This document shows positions 42,536-51,449 of a stretch of DNA of 64,000 bases, in pieces. Numbering within the stretch: the stretch's first letter is position 1; every line of letters starts with the position of its first letter. A program made the position numbers and the translations under genes. The stretch is from Salinicoccus halodurans (GTDB lineage Bacteria > Bacillota > Bacilli > Staphylococcales > Salinicoccaceae), in contig NZ_FOTB01000005.1 of NCBI RefSeq assembly GCF_900114445.1, positions 124,001-188,000 on the forward strand, read 5' to 3'. The notes beneath the pieces were generated by a model. It ran no database searches, was not told where the DNA came from, and worked only from the letters and a program-made list of their open reading frames with translations.

Positions 42536-43321
42536 ATGACTAAGACTATCATGATCACAGGCGCAGGCTCGGGCCTGGGCAAGGGAACGGCGATCGGGCT
42601 CGCGAAAGAGGGGCATCAGGTCATTGCCGCTGTTGAAAATCTTCCGCAGGTGACTGCGCTTAAGGAAGCGGCTAATAAAGAAAACATAGACCTGGAGATT
42701 GTGAAGATGGATATCACGAATGCGAATGATCGGGAACGCATGAAACACTATGATTATGACATATTCGTGGCTAATGCTGCGGTCAATGAAGGCGGTCCGA
42801 TCTGGGAAGTGCCGATGACAGCTTTACGGCAGTTATTCGAAGTCAATGTGTTCAGTACACTTGAAACCGCGCGTATTGCAGCAGAGCATTTCGTTGAAAA
42901 ACGACAGGGAAAAATCATTTTCATGTCATCCATGGCAGGAACGATGGCTTCTGCCTACAAAGGTCTCTACGCATCGTCCAAACATGCACTGGAAGCCATC
43001 GCCAAGTCATTGAAGCAGGAAATGGAAGAATTCAATGTACAGGTTGCCACAATCAATCCGGGACCGTTCGATACCGGATTCAATGACAGGGCAGTCGAAG
43101 AGAAATGGGAATGGTTTGATGAAGACAAGCATCACACTTCTGTCGAAAAATTGAAGGAAAGCGAAAAGGGGCTGGAGAACCAGCTTGACCCCCAATTGAT
43201 GATCGACAAGATGGTGGAAATCATTCCGATGGATCATCATAAGTTCCGAACAGCATATCCGGAAGATACGGCGGAAAACATGAGAAAAGAAGAGAAGAAA
43301 AACTGGGATATTGAGATATAA
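42536..43321 (+). CDS. SDR-family oxidoreductase, paralogue 1
   Basis: SDR of 261 residues. The nucleotide site is MITGAGSGLGKGTAIGLAKE and the catalytic region is IIFMSSMAGTMASAYKGLYA with the YASSK-type Tyr-Lys pair following. The C-terminal third (DEDKHHTSVEKLKESEKG ... IIPMDHHKFRTAYPEDTAE) is shared only with the paralogue at 44.9 kb. GAAGGAGG precedes the ATG. Function unknown. The arrangement SDR, Rrf2, flavin reductase, SDR suggests a shared redox-related role. Confidence 0.86.
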   Translation: MTKTIMITGAGSGLGKGTAIGLAKEGHQVIAAVENLPQVTALKEAANKENIDLEIVKMDITNANDRERMKHYDYDIFVANAAVNEGGPIWEVPMTALRQLFEVNVFSTLETARIAAEHFVEKRQGKIIFMSSMAGTMASAYKGLYASSKHALEAIAKSLKQEMEEFNVQVATINPGPFDTGFNDRAVEEKWEWFDEDKHHTSVEKLKESEKGLENQLDPQLMIDKMVEIIPMDHHKFRTAYPEDTAENMRKEEKKNWDIEI

Positions 43322-43346
43322 AAGTCTCTCTTTCCTAAAGATAAGG

Positions 43347-43378
43347 TGCAGAATCCTGAAATAGAGATTCTGCATTTT
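43347..43378 (+). terminator. Terminator after SDR paralogue 1
   Basis: TGCAGAATC and GATTCTGCA with a 9-base loop and TTTTTAAT. Confidence 0.8.
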
Positions 43379-43421
43379 TAATATATTGGTGTTGTATTAT
43401 TTTTATTTCCCAGTTATTATA

Positions 43422-43443
43422 GACTCATAATATCCATAATTAG
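43422..43443. promoter_or_regulatory. Putative Rrf2 operator before rrf2
   Basis: GACTCATAATATCCATAATT recurs as its reverse complement before the neighbouring reductase gene (43878-43897; two differences over about 20 bp). It lies 11 bp upstream of the rrf2 start, as expected for an autorepressor site. Confidence 0.65.
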
Positions 43444-43453
43444 AGGTGTAGGA

Positions 43454-43837
43454 ATGAAAGTTTCAAAAGGAACGGACTATGCATTGCATGCAATGGCCTA
43501 TCTCGTCAGTCAGAACGGGAAGAGGGATAAACTTCCTGTCCAGGAACTTGCAGGGAAATTGGATGTATCCAGTACTTATCTATCGAAGATACTGGCGCGT
43601 CTGGTAAAGCAGAAGTACATTGTTGCGACCAGTGGTGCAAAGGGCGGGTATTCCCTCCCTGCGGACTGGGAGGACATATCAGTGTATGACATCATTGTCG
43701 CTATAGACGGTGAACTGACACTGTTTGAAGACAGCTTCAATCACGGGGATGAATGTAAAATCCAACGGCTGATGATGGAAGTGGAAGCCGATATGATCGA
43801 AGGATTCAAGAAGAAAAGTGTCGAGGAATTGATATAG
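43454..43837 (+). CDS. Rrf2-family transcriptional regulator
   Basis: Rrf2-type winged-helix regulator of 127 residues. It begins MKVSKGTDYALHAMAYLVSQ, with the DNA-binding helix KLDVSSTYLSKILARLVKQK and the wing GAKGGYSLPADWEDI. Only one Cys (DECKIQ) is found instead of the three used for an Fe-S cluster, so it is not IscR/NsrR-like and may sense thiol oxidation or a ligand. It probably controls the flanking reductase through the duplicated operator. Confidence 0.86.
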   Translation: MKVSKGTDYALHAMAYLVSQNGKRDKLPVQELAGKLDVSSTYLSKILARLVKQKYIVATSGAKGGYSLPADWEDISVYDIIVAIDGELTLFEDSFNHGDECKIQRLMMEVEADMIEGFKKKSVEELI

Positions 43838-43870
43838 TTCAAAACGGTTTGTAGCTCAAATCGTTTTTAA
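43838..43870 (+). terminator. Weak hairpin after rrf2
   Basis: CAAAACGGTTTG and CAAATCGTTTTT form an imperfect stem ending in a T-run. It would partly separate rrf2 from the reductase. Confidence 0.45.
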
Positions 43871-43877
43871 ATCTTCT

Positions 43878-43897
43878 AATCATGGATATTATGACTC
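43878..43897. promoter_or_regulatory. Putative Rrf2 operator before the reductase
   Basis: AATCATGGATATTATGACTC is the reverse complement of the element before rrf2, with two mismatches. It is 27 bp upstream of the reductase start. Confidence 0.65.
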
Positions 43898-43924
43898 TGT
43901 AATATATATAAAGGTGGAATTAAT

Positions 43925-44818
43925 ATGTATGATGCAATCATAATAGGCGGGGGACCAGCTGGTCTGAGTGCCGCATTGAACTTTGGACGCGGGTTGAAAC
44001 GCACACTCATCATTGATGCAGATCAGCCGAGAAACGGAGTGACGGAGGAGTCACACGGATACCTGACCCAGGACGGTGTCAGTCCGGGTGAATTCAGGAA
44101 GTCTGCACAAAGAGATGCATTGAAGTATGAAGACGTATCACTTGAGCGTGACCGGGTAACCAATATCGAAAAACATGAAGATCGCTTCATCGTATCCACA
44201 TCATCAGCTCATTTTACAAGCCGTCAGGTGCTGCTTGCCGCCGGTCTCAGAGAGAAAGGACCGGACATAAAGAATTTCGAGCAGTTCTATGGGACTTCGG
44301 TGTTCTACTGTCCGTGGTGTGATGGTTATGAACTTAGAAACCGCAGACTGGCTGTGATGGTTGATGAAGATTCCATCGCTCATATGCCAATGCTGATTTC
44401 CAATTGGAGCAAGGATATACTCATCTGTTCGAATGGCAAAGATATAATATCCGAAGAAAATAAGGAAATACTGACGAATAAAGGGTTCAAATATAATGAG
44501 ACGGCCATTTCAGAAATGACAGGCAGCAGCGGTCTGGTGGAATCGCTGATATTCGAAGACGGGACTGTTGAAAATATCGAAGGTATGATCGTCAAGATGG
44601 AATGGGATACAAAATTTGATTTTCTCGAGAATCTGAATCTTAAAAGAGGAAAGAAAGGAGAACTTGAAGTGGATCAGTTTGGAGAGACTTCGATTCCGGG
44701 CCTGTTTACAGCAGGTGAAACAAAAACCAATTTTGCCGGGCAGCTGATCAATGCTGCGGCAAACGGGGCGGACGTTGCGAAATTTATGATGATGAAGCTG
44801 ATCCAGACAGATTTTTAA
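43925..44818 (+). CDS. Thioredoxin-reductase-like FAD oxidoreductase
   Basis: FAD/NAD(P)-dependent enzyme of 297 residues. The FAD site is AIIIGGGPAGLSAALNFGRG, a dithiol active site is FYCPWCDGYEL (C-x-x-C), and the second FAD motif is GLFTAGETKTNFAGQLINAA. Length and order match thioredoxin-reductase-like proteins often paired with Rrf2 regulators in Firmicutes. It probably reduces a disulfide partner, though the electron acceptor is not evident. AAAGGTGG precedes the ATG. Confidence 0.87.
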   Translation: MYDAIIIGGGPAGLSAALNFGRGLKRTLIIDADQPRNGVTEESHGYLTQDGVSPGEFRKSAQRDALKYEDVSLERDRVTNIEKHEDRFIVSTSSAHFTSRQVLLAAGLREKGPDIKNFEQFYGTSVFYCPWCDGYELRNRRLAVMVDEDSIAHMPMLISNWSKDILICSNGKDIISEENKEILTNKGFKYNETAISEMTGSSGLVESLIFEDGTVENIEGMIVKMEWDTKFDFLENLNLKRGKKGELEVDQFGETSIPGLFTAGETKTNFAGQLINAAANGADVAKFMMMKLIQTDF

Positions 44819-44913
44819 GACGATTGATTCATCTGTCTTTATGGGGCGGACAAATCCGTTTATGATAGTAATGAAAGGGAAGATTTGAATTATCATTGAA
44901 GGAGGCAGTATAA

Positions 44914-45699
44914 ATGGGTAAGACGATCATGATTACAGGCGCAGGTACCGGACTGGGCAAGGGTGCAGCGATTGGATTGGCAAAGGAAGGACATAAGGTT
45001 ATTGCTTCTGTCGAAAAAGATTTTCAGATTGGTGAACTGCGTGAAGCGGTTCAGGAAGCGGGTACAGATTTGGAAATCTTTAAAATGGATATTACAAATT
45101 CCGAAGACAGAGAATCCATGAAAAAATACAGTTATGATATTTTCGTAGCCAACGCAGCAATCAATGAAGGCGGTCCAATCTGGGAAATGCCGATGGAAAA
45201 CATCAGAAGATTATTCGAAATCAACGTATTCGGCACACTTGAAACTGCACGTATCGCAGCAGAACATTTCGTCAGCAAGCGAGAAGGTAAAATCATTTTC
45301 ATTTCATCCAAGGCAGAGAAAATGAGTTCTGCTTATAAAGGACTTTATTCATCTTCCAAGCATGCCCTGGGAGCCATAGCGAAAGCGATGAAAGGGGAAA
45401 TGGAAGAATTCAACGTCCAGGTTGCCACGATAAATCCTGGCCGGTTCGGTACAGGGTTCAATGATCGGGCAGTGGAAGCGAACTGGAAATGGTTCGATGA
45501 GAACAAACATCATACTTCTCTGGATAAGCTGAAAGCGAGCGGAGACAGTCTGAACCATCAGTTGAACCCGCAGATGATGATTGATAAAATGGTGGAAATT
45601 ATTCCAATGGACCATCATAAATTCCGGGAAGTCTATCCGGAAGATACGGCAGAAGACATGCGTGAAGAAGAAAAAAAGGACTGGGATATGGAAATATAG
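44914..45699 (+). CDS. SDR-family oxidoreductase, paralogue 2
   Basis: SDR of 261 residues, closely related to the 42.5 kb gene over its whole length. It opens MITGAGTGLGKGAAIGLAKE, shares NAAINEGGPIWEMPMENI, and ends DHHKFREVYPEDTAEDM like its paralogue. The active-site region is IIFISSKAEKMSSAYKGLYS followed by SSKHAL. In both copies the Tyr-x-x-x-Lys is present. AAGGAGG precedes the ATG. A tandem duplication with two genes between the copies is the likely origin. A terminator follows. Confidence 0.86.
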   Translation: MGKTIMITGAGTGLGKGAAIGLAKEGHKVIASVEKDFQIGELREAVQEAGTDLEIFKMDITNSEDRESMKKYSYDIFVANAAINEGGPIWEMPMENIRRLFEINVFGTLETARIAAEHFVSKREGKIIFISSKAEKMSSAYKGLYSSSKHALGAIAKAMKGEMEEFNVQVATINPGRFGTGFNDRAVEANWKWFDENKHHTSLDKLKASGDSLNHQLNPQMMIDKMVEIIPMDHHKFREVYPEDTAEDMREEEKKDWDMEI

Positions 45700-45714
45700 A
45701 ATGGGGAATTTCAC

Positions 45715-45753
45715 GGAATAAGCCCTCCAGCCAGCAGGCCGGAGGGCTTATTC
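45715..45753. terminator. Terminator after SDR paralogue 2
   Basis: GGAATAAGCCCTCC-a-GCC and GGC-c-GGAGGGCTTATTCC form a long GC-rich stem with A/T-rich flanks. Confidence 0.85.
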
Positions 45754-46015
45754 CCTTATAATCGTCGAAATCATCTAAAATATTCATAGTGTTTTAATAA
45801 AGAGTTTTTCAATAAATAATCGATTTTTCACCGGAACTTAAATTTCAGATATAACTTCTGAGATGGCTCACTGGACTCGCATCATTTTGTTAAATCCATA
45901 CTGGCAGCGCTCGTTATTATACTTAATGATATATGCTTTAATCTGATATTTCAGTGCTTCCAATACCTGACACACCTTAGAGTCCATCTTTCATTATAAA
46001 CGAGCTTACTATCCA

Positions 46016-46867
46016 TTAATCGAAAACAATCGTTTTGTTGCCATTGTTCACGATGACTTTATGAAGAACATGAAACTCAACTGCCTGAGCTAATACGGAT
46101 GCCTCTACATGGCGTCCTATCTTCTTCAGACTCTTTACGTCATACCTGTGATTTACTCGTATAACATTCTGTTCAATAATTGGTCCTTCATCCAAGTCGG
46201 AAGTAACGTAGTGGCTGGTCGCACCGACAAACTTAACGCCGCGTTCCCATGCCTGCTTATATGGGTTCGCACCGATAAATGATGGTAAAAACGAATGATG
46301 TATATTGATGATTTTATTTTTGTAATGGTTAACAAAATCATCGGATAAGATCTGCATATATTTGGCCAGAACAATCAAATCTACTCCATGTTCCTCACAG
46401 ATAGAAATCATCTTTTCCTCGACGTTCTCTTTGGGTTCATTGCTCGGTACGTGATAGAACGGTACGCCGAGACTCTCTGCGAAGTGTCTGTTATCCTCAT
46501 GATTACTTACAGCACATACAATTTCTGCTGGGATTTCTCCACGTTCCACTCTGAGTAATACTTCGTTGAAAGCATGGTCTTCCTTTGAAACAAACAAAGC
46601 GATTTTCGTATTTACCGAACTATCGAATAGTTCAAAATAGATATTCTGCTGTTCGAGTTCTTTTTCCAGCGCTCCCTTTAGAGAATCTACTTTTTCAAAT
46701 TCAAACCTTAAATATAACTGACCCTCTTCAGAATTCTCATTTTCATATTCCGTAAAATGATCCAGGCGCAGTATATTGGAATCATATTTTGAAATTGTTC
46801 CAGTAATCAGGTTAGTGATGCCTACCCGGTCTTTACAACTTGCCAATAATATATATGTATTATTCAT
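46016..46867 (-). CDS. purU: Formyltetrahydrofolate deformylase
   Basis: PurU of 283 residues, hydrolysing 10-formyl-THF to formate and THF for purine and one-carbon balance. The N-terminal ACT domain (about 1-80) reads YILLASCKDRVGITNLITGT. The formyltransferase-fold domain has FYHVPSNEPKENVEEK, LAKYMQILSDDFVNHYKNKI and the active-site NIHHSFLPSFIGANPYKQA. The invariant Asp is in TSDLDEGPIIEQ. Complete and isolated; no riboswitch-like structure was evident upstream. Confidence 0.92.
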   Translation of the reverse strand: MNNTYILLASCKDRVGITNLITGTISKYDSNILRLDHFTEYENENSEEGQLYLRFEFEKVDSLKGALEKELEQQNIYFELFDSSVNTKIALFVSKEDHAFNEVLLRVERGEIPAEIVCAVSNHEDNRHFAESLGVPFYHVPSNEPKENVEEKMISICEEHGVDLIVLAKYMQILSDDFVNHYKNKIINIHHSFLPSFIGANPYKQAWERGVKFVGATSHYVTSDLDEGPIIEQNVIRVNHRYDVKSLKKIGRHVEASVLAQAVEFHVLHKVIVNNGNKTIVFD

Positions 46868-47089
46868 ACGTTCTGTCTCCTTGTCAAAATATAATTTGTT
46901 TTACTTATAACTGATTTTATTTCTTTGAGTAGTGATTACATAGTGCCGTTTATTTTTGTTTTACGGTTATAAAAAAATTTCAATAAGCAGATATAATTAG
47001 TAGCATACTAAAATTTACAATATTCATGCAAGGAAAAGATACAACCATTAAAATCGAAATAGATTAATCCATTCGGACCATTGTTTCAA

Positions 47090-47128
47090 AATAACCCTGT
47101 AGCACCATGAAGGTGGTACAAGGTTATT
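47090..47128. terminator. Hairpin in the purU/endonuclease spacer
   Basis: AATAACCcTGTAGCACC and GGTGGTACAaGGTTATT form a long stem with T-rich flanks. It lies downstream of the leftward endonuclease-fold gene and upstream of purU. The rest of 46868-47250 shows no gene. Confidence 0.65.
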
Positions 47129-47250
47129 GTCTTATTTTTTAAATTTACGGTTAAAGTAGGCGGAAATCTTCGGAATATCTGTTAAATAACTTAGAAATCA
47201 ATCGGAATGCCTGGTTTTCAAGAAGTTATAAACTTACCATAACAGTGATG

Positions 47251-48060
47251 TTAACGATGAAATGTCACGTTGGATCTTATGGGTAAGTGATCTGAGGCGT
47301 TTGATTGAATCACTTCTTGATCATTAAAAGTTACGTCAGGCGAAGCGAAAATATAGTCAATTCTTTTTTCTGGATTATTTATAGGAAACGTTTCTGCATT
47401 CTCTATATCAGAAAAAATATCTTTAAACTGATCAGCTGCTATTAACTTTTTATATTCTGGACTTGTCGGCTCTGTGTTTAAATCTCCAAATAACAGTTTT
47501 GGACTGTGTGTTTGAGAAGCCAGCCTAAGAATTTCCCCAATTTGTGTCGTTCGACTTTCTTCGTCTAGCCCTAGATGTGTATTATACACGTTTACGTGCA
47601 CACCCCGAATATTAATTTTAGTTTGCTGGACGCCTCGTTGCTCCCCCTCACTAGTTAGCGCTATATTTTCCGATTCTATTATAGGGTATTTGCTCAGAAT
47701 AGCATTGCCATATTGACGATTATGCTCTTGATTTCCTTCCGGTTCCAACTCCAAATTAGCGCCATACGTATAGTGATACCCTAGTAAATCAGCGAGTTCT
47801 TTAGTTTGATCCTGAAAATCACTGCGTTCTCCATAGTAACGGTCTACTTCCTGCAAACCGATAATTTCAGCGTCTGCATCTCTAATAACATTTGCAATCC
47901 GTTCTAAATTTAGTTCTTCATCTTCACCTACACCGTGGTAAATATTGTAAGACATCACATCAACACTGACTTGTTTTCCATATCCATTCGCCAAAGTATC
48001 AGGTGAAAACGACAGTAAAATAAACATACTCAAAAAAGAAAATACAATTATTTTTTTCAT
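47251..48060 (-). CDS. Secreted endonuclease/exonuclease/phosphatase-family protein
   Basis: Protein of 269 residues with a Sec signal peptide (KKIIVFSFLSMFILLSF, cleavage near TLANG) and an EEP domain. Catalytic blocks are VMSYNIYHGVGED (Asn), IIGLQEVDRYYG (Glu), VNVYNTHLGLDEESRTTQ, LLFGDLNTEPTSPEYK and the terminal SDHLPIRS (Asp-His). The fold covers DNases, sphingomyelinases and phosphatases, and the substrate is not evident. It lies 18 bp after a DUF218 gene on the same strand. Confidence 0.86.
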   Translation of the reverse strand: MKKIIVFSFLSMFILLSFSPDTLANGYGKQVSVDVMSYNIYHGVGEDEELNLERIANVIRDADAEIIGLQEVDRYYGERSDFQDQTKELADLLGYHYTYGANLELEPEGNQEHNRQYGNAILSKYPIIESENIALTSEGEQRGVQQTKINIRGVHVNVYNTHLGLDEESRTTQIGEILRLASQTHSPKLLFGDLNTEPTSPEYKKLIAADQFKDIFSDIENAETFPINNPEKRIDYIFASPDVTFNDQEVIQSNASDHLPIRSNVTFHR

Positions 48061-48078
48061 ATTTTAGACTCCTTTTAT

Positions 48079-49278
48079 TTATCTTTGAAGGCCCGGATAG
48101 GACCATATGCCAGAAGCACGGATCAAGTCCCGATAAACGACTATCTCTTCATCTTTACTAAATTCTTGAGCTTCTTCCTGAGTATCATAATCCATATATG
48201 CTATATGAGAGATATCACGTTCACCTGCATTTTTGTCAGTGTTTTCCATCATGTGATTCACATCACCAAAAACTACCAGAGCTCTTCTCATATGACTCGC
48301 GCTTGTAATCAATGTCATATCTTTAACTTCTTGAGCTTCAAGAATATCCATCGAAAACAGCCCATTTTCTACGGTGTCTGTAGCCAAGTCTTCTTTAAAA
48401 ATCCTGTCTTTATCGATACCTTCAACGATCAGCCACTCATGCATTACATCCGCTTCCGTAATACCTTCTTTTGGGACGCCTCCCGACACGATAATTTTAG
48501 AATCTGGATAAGCTTCTGCTGCTTTTTTTGCTACTTTCAGTCTTTCAAGTAATGTTTCTTCCATTTCCCCTTCATCCGAAAGGGCATAGCCAAGAACAAC
48601 GAATGCATGATTTTCTTTCGGGAGATCTTGCGGCACTTCAGTATTTAAGGAAACAGATTGAATGTCTTCTACTTTGTTAACTCTCTCTTTATATTCTTCG
48701 GCTCTTTCATTGTCAACTTCATGTAATTTTTTAAAGCCAGCCTCATAACTCTCTTCATCTCCTTCTACTTTTGAATAAACAGCATGCATGAGCTGCGCTT
48801 CAAAATGATCTGGTTTATGAGCGAGAATCTCTTCATAAGTAGCAAGTGCTTCGGGGATTTTCTGCTGAAGGATTTGAGCAGAAGCGAGAGAATATTTTAA
48901 ATCCAAATCATATGGGTCGAGTACTGTAGCCTGCCGGAAAGCCTCTTCGACCACATCATAATCACCGTGGAGAGAGATACCGCTGAATATTTCCTCTTCA
49001 GCTTCTTTAATGTCTCCACCATGCCAATAATAGTGCATTCCAATATCTTCTAAGGCACTGATTCTTTCGCTTGTCGGTTCGTTGTTTTTTACCTGATCAA
49101 AAAGGTCTGATGCACTAGTTGTTTCCTCTTCTTCACTTACTTCTTCGTTTGTGTTCTCATTGGATTCACTGGCCTTAACTATAGAATGTTCTTCTAAATC
49201 TGAAAAAGCATTGTTATATCCTATCGTGGCAAAAATAATGATACTAAATATGAAGATAGACCCTATACTTCTTTTCAC
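48079..49278 (-). CDS. DUF218 (YdcF-like) protein with helical repeat region
   Basis: Protein of 399 residues from the GTG at 49278 (AGGGGG upstream), starting VKRSIGSIFIFSIIIF, an N-terminal anchor or signal. An acidic linker (about 35-60) leads to TPR-like helices including YSLASAQILQQKIPEALATY (about 130-150). From about 220 comes the DUF218 domain: AFVVLGYALSDEGEM, KIIVSGGVPKEGITEA, EDLATDTVENGLFSMDIL and LITSASHMRRALVVF. Such proteins act at the cell surface, some in polysaccharide or vancomycin-resistance settings. Substrate unknown. Confidence 0.82.
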   Translation of the reverse strand: MKRSIGSIFIFSIIIFATIGYNNAFSDLEEHSIVKASESNENTNEEVSEEEETTSASDLFDQVKNNEPTSERISALEDIGMHYYWHGGDIKEAEEEIFSGISLHGDYDVVEEAFRQATVLDPYDLDLKYSLASAQILQQKIPEALATYEEILAHKPDHFEAQLMHAVYSKVEGDEESYEAGFKKLHEVDNERAEEYKERVNKVEDIQSVSLNTEVPQDLPKENHAFVVLGYALSDEGEMEETLLERLKVAKKAAEAYPDSKIIVSGGVPKEGITEADVMHEWLIVEGIDKDRIFKEDLATDTVENGLFSMDILEAQEVKDMTLITSASHMRRALVVFGDVNHMMENTDKNAGERDISHIAYMDYDTQEEAQEFSKDEEIVVYRDLIRASGIWSYPGLQR

Positions 49279-49458
49279 TTCAGTTCCCCCTCTTTTGTAC
49301 AAAGTAAGATAAACACAATTCACTTCATAGTATGTAGATATCTAAATAAAAACACAAATTATTCAGATTTTTTAAATTGAATATTTTTAAATATTATGCA
49401 GGGAAGATATTGATAGGGGTTTTATACTTCAGTAATAACATTCAACTCCCGTAAAAAG

Positions 49459-49499
49459 CTACACACTTTAGACACTTTAGATTAAGCTAAAGTGTGTAG
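49459..49499. repeat. Inverted repeat
   Basis: CTACACACTTTAG (49459-49471) and CTAAAGTGTGTAG (49487-49499) are perfect 13-bp inverted arms with a 15-bp loop. No coding gene adjoins; it may be a relic of a mobile element end or a terminator. Confidence 0.55.
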
Positions 49500-49696
49500 T
49501 CGCTATTACTATACTGTCTTCATCTCAGTCCAGGCAGATAGTGGAGATGCAGTGCATATCATCTTAGGAATTGATGATACTTTTCACAATATTTTTTGTA
49601 TTAAGTGCACTAGGTAAAAATCACTTTATTGGTCCGATAAAACTATTTCCGTTTATAAACATTAAATTATTGTTGGAAATGTTCAGATGTGTAATG

Positions 49697-49734
49697 AAAA
49701 ACGAGACTGCTGATTTAACAGCAGTCTCGTTTTT
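49697..49734 (+). terminator. Strong orphan terminator
   Basis: AAAAACGAGACTGCTG and CAGCAGTCTCGTTTTT form a 16-bp stem with loop ATTTAA. No recognisable gene ends into it, which suggests that the gene it served has decayed. Confidence 0.8.
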
Positions 49735-49757
49735 GTTGAGGGCCCAATTTCTTTATT

Positions 49758-49818
49758 CTAGCTGGTGGCACCCATGCCGCCATCCACTCTGTACTGTGAG
49801 AGTGTAAGGAGCATCGGT
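49758..49818 (-). pseudogene. 3' end of an SDR gene, relic
   Basis: The last 19 codons before the TAG at 49758 read PMLLTLSQYRVDGGMGATS, the standard C-terminus of short-chain dehydrogenases (VDGG-M-G-A). A stop codon lies directly upstream in this frame. The body of the enzyme is not recognisable nearby. Confidence 0.5.
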
Positions 49819-50223
49819 CATACCGTTTTCAACGGGTGCATAACCGCCATGGCCAAGCTGATAGATACCGTTTTTCATCGTCCATTGTGTCCACGTTTCA
49901 TATGCAAGGTCCAGCCTGACTTCTCCAGTGATGATTTAATCAGGCTTGTTGCTTTCTTCGACAAGTAGTACACCATCGAACCCGACAGTCATGTCTTCAC
50001 CTATGGAATCATTTATGCCGGCGATCCCACACATTGCGAATGAAACCGTATAAACGAAGTTGCAGAAAGCGTTGCACTTGATGTTCATAGTATCTTACTT
50101 CACAGAGTCGATATACTCCTTTCCAGATTTCATCTGTAAACCCGAGGGGAGACAATTTCGATTCTTCTGCATTAATGCGAAGTACCTCTAGTTGTTCCTG
50201 GAAGAGAGGGATTTGAATCGGTT
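49819..50223 (-). other. Degenerate coding DNA
   Basis: Several minus-strand stretches look translated, for example LYETWTQW-like and EIWKGVYRLCEVRYYEHQVQ segments, but each is closed by stop codons. None can be assigned to a family with confidence. This is probably a patch of decayed genes. Confidence 0.35.
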
Positions 50224-50565
50224 CTATTTTATTACTTTACTCACCTTTTCAGGCATCATCATGACTTCCGCTTCCATATCATCCGGGCGGAATGTCTTGT
50301 CGATGCACTCATCCATGAACTCGAGATGATTATCATCGAGATAGGCGTCTTCGATCTGTTCTGGGTTCTGGTCATCCTGTACGCTGTACCAGTAGAGGTA
50401 CTCCCTGTTGTCGAACTTCTCACGGAAGATGGTCTCTACATACATCTTCTCGCCTTCAAGGTTCATCAGTACATCATCCATGTGGTCATGCATGTACTTG
50501 AACCATTCATCGACACGTTCGCTTTTACCTGGTTTTACTCTGTACTTCGTTAATTCTACTCTCAT
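50224..50565 (-). CDS. DUF6176-family protein
   Basis: Protein of 113 residues resembling DUF6176: MRVELTKYRVKPGKSERVDE at the N-terminus, then DDVLMNLEGEKMYVETIFRE and EYLYWYSVQDDQ. The pattern of paired strands and helices recalls dimeric alpha/beta-barrel (monooxygenase-like) small proteins. No catalytic residue is evident. AAGGAGGCAG precedes the ATG. Single gene, function unknown. Confidence 0.72.
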   Translation of the reverse strand: MRVELTKYRVKPGKSERVDEWFKYMHDHMDDVLMNLEGEKMYVETIFREKFDNREYLYWYSVQDDQNPEQIEDAYLDDNHLEFMDECIDKTFRPDDMEAEVMMMPEKVSKVIK

Positions 50566-50692
50566 TACTGCCTCCTTACGGCTCTTTATAGAAAAGGGTC
50601 CATCCTTTCCAAATTTGATTGCTACTAAAGCATTTACGTATACTATATACTAAGAACCGGTATTATTCATAGGGTAAGACAGCAAAAAAACA

Positions 50693-50720
50693 CCCCCAAT
50701 CTTTATTGTCAGATCGGGGG
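50693..50720 (-). terminator. Terminator of the uspA-like gene
   Basis: CCCCCaATCT and AGATcGGGGG with an A-run at 50684-50690, which becomes a T-run on the minus strand. Confidence 0.8.
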
Positions 50721-50736
50721 AGTCTGTATAGGATAT

Positions 50737-51159
50737 TTATTTGATGATCAGAACAGGTATGTTGACGCGTTTTGCCAGTTTGTGGGTAACGTGTCCGAGG
50801 ACGTGCTTGATATCACGCTTTGAACGCTTATTGCTCATGACGACGATTTCATAATCATTCTCATGCACTTCATTCATAAGTTCAGGGATGATGCGTCCTG
50901 TCTTGAAGGAAGTCCTGTATTTCAGACCGCGTTCATTGAGCTGGTCTGTGAATGGTTTGAGATCTTCGACTTTATCTTTGCAGATGTCCTCGAAATGCTT
51001 GCCGTGATATTTCACGTTATCGGCCTGGTCAGTCTCTGAAATCACGTTGAAGATCGTAATTACGGCATCTTCATTCTGGCCGGTCAGTTTGACAAGCTCA
51101 TCGGGAACGTTTGTAAAGGAGTTGCCGAAATCATAGGGGAGCAGAATATTTTTGTACAT
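50737..51159 (-). CDS. Universal stress protein (UspA family), second copy
   Basis: Usp of 140 residues, MYKNILLPYDFGNSFTNVPD at the start and VMSNKRSKRDIKHVLGHVTH near the end. The Gly-rich nucleotide loop is altered (N-K-R-S-K-R in place of G-x2-G), so it probably belongs to the non-ATP-binding type. It is only distantly related to the Usp at 18.2 kb. Monocistronic with its own terminator. Likely a stress or stationary-phase protein; role unknown. Confidence 0.84.
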   Translation of the reverse strand: MYKNILLPYDFGNSFTNVPDELVKLTGQNEDAVITIFNVISETDQADNVKYHGKHFEDICKDKVEDLKPFTDQLNERGLKYRTSFKTGRIIPELMNEVHENDYEIVVMSNKRSKRDIKHVLGHVTHKLAKRVNIPVLIIK

Positions 51160-51449
51160 CTATCACACATCCTTCTGTTTTATATAAAAAAATTATTATT
51201 TATATCACATTATACTATATTTTACCCGCGGCCGGTTTCATAAAAACTACAAAAAAGAAGATGTTTGAAAATTGATATGAATTCAGAACTCCACTTCATC
51301 CGAATCCATGCCGGAGCAGCCGAGCAGAATTCATTTTACCACACTTCGATTTTTGAGGGTATTGATGTGAATGTGGGTATTTATTTACAAAGGACAGTCT
51401 GTTTAATATAGAGTATAAGTATAAAAGCGTATAGGAAAGTAGGAGGATT

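Noticed and set aside
42358-42543. Plus-strand frame of 61 codons between the SOS box and the SDR gene
   Set aside because: No ribosome binding site, no recognisable family and it overlaps the SDR start; possibly a relic, but not supported as a gene.
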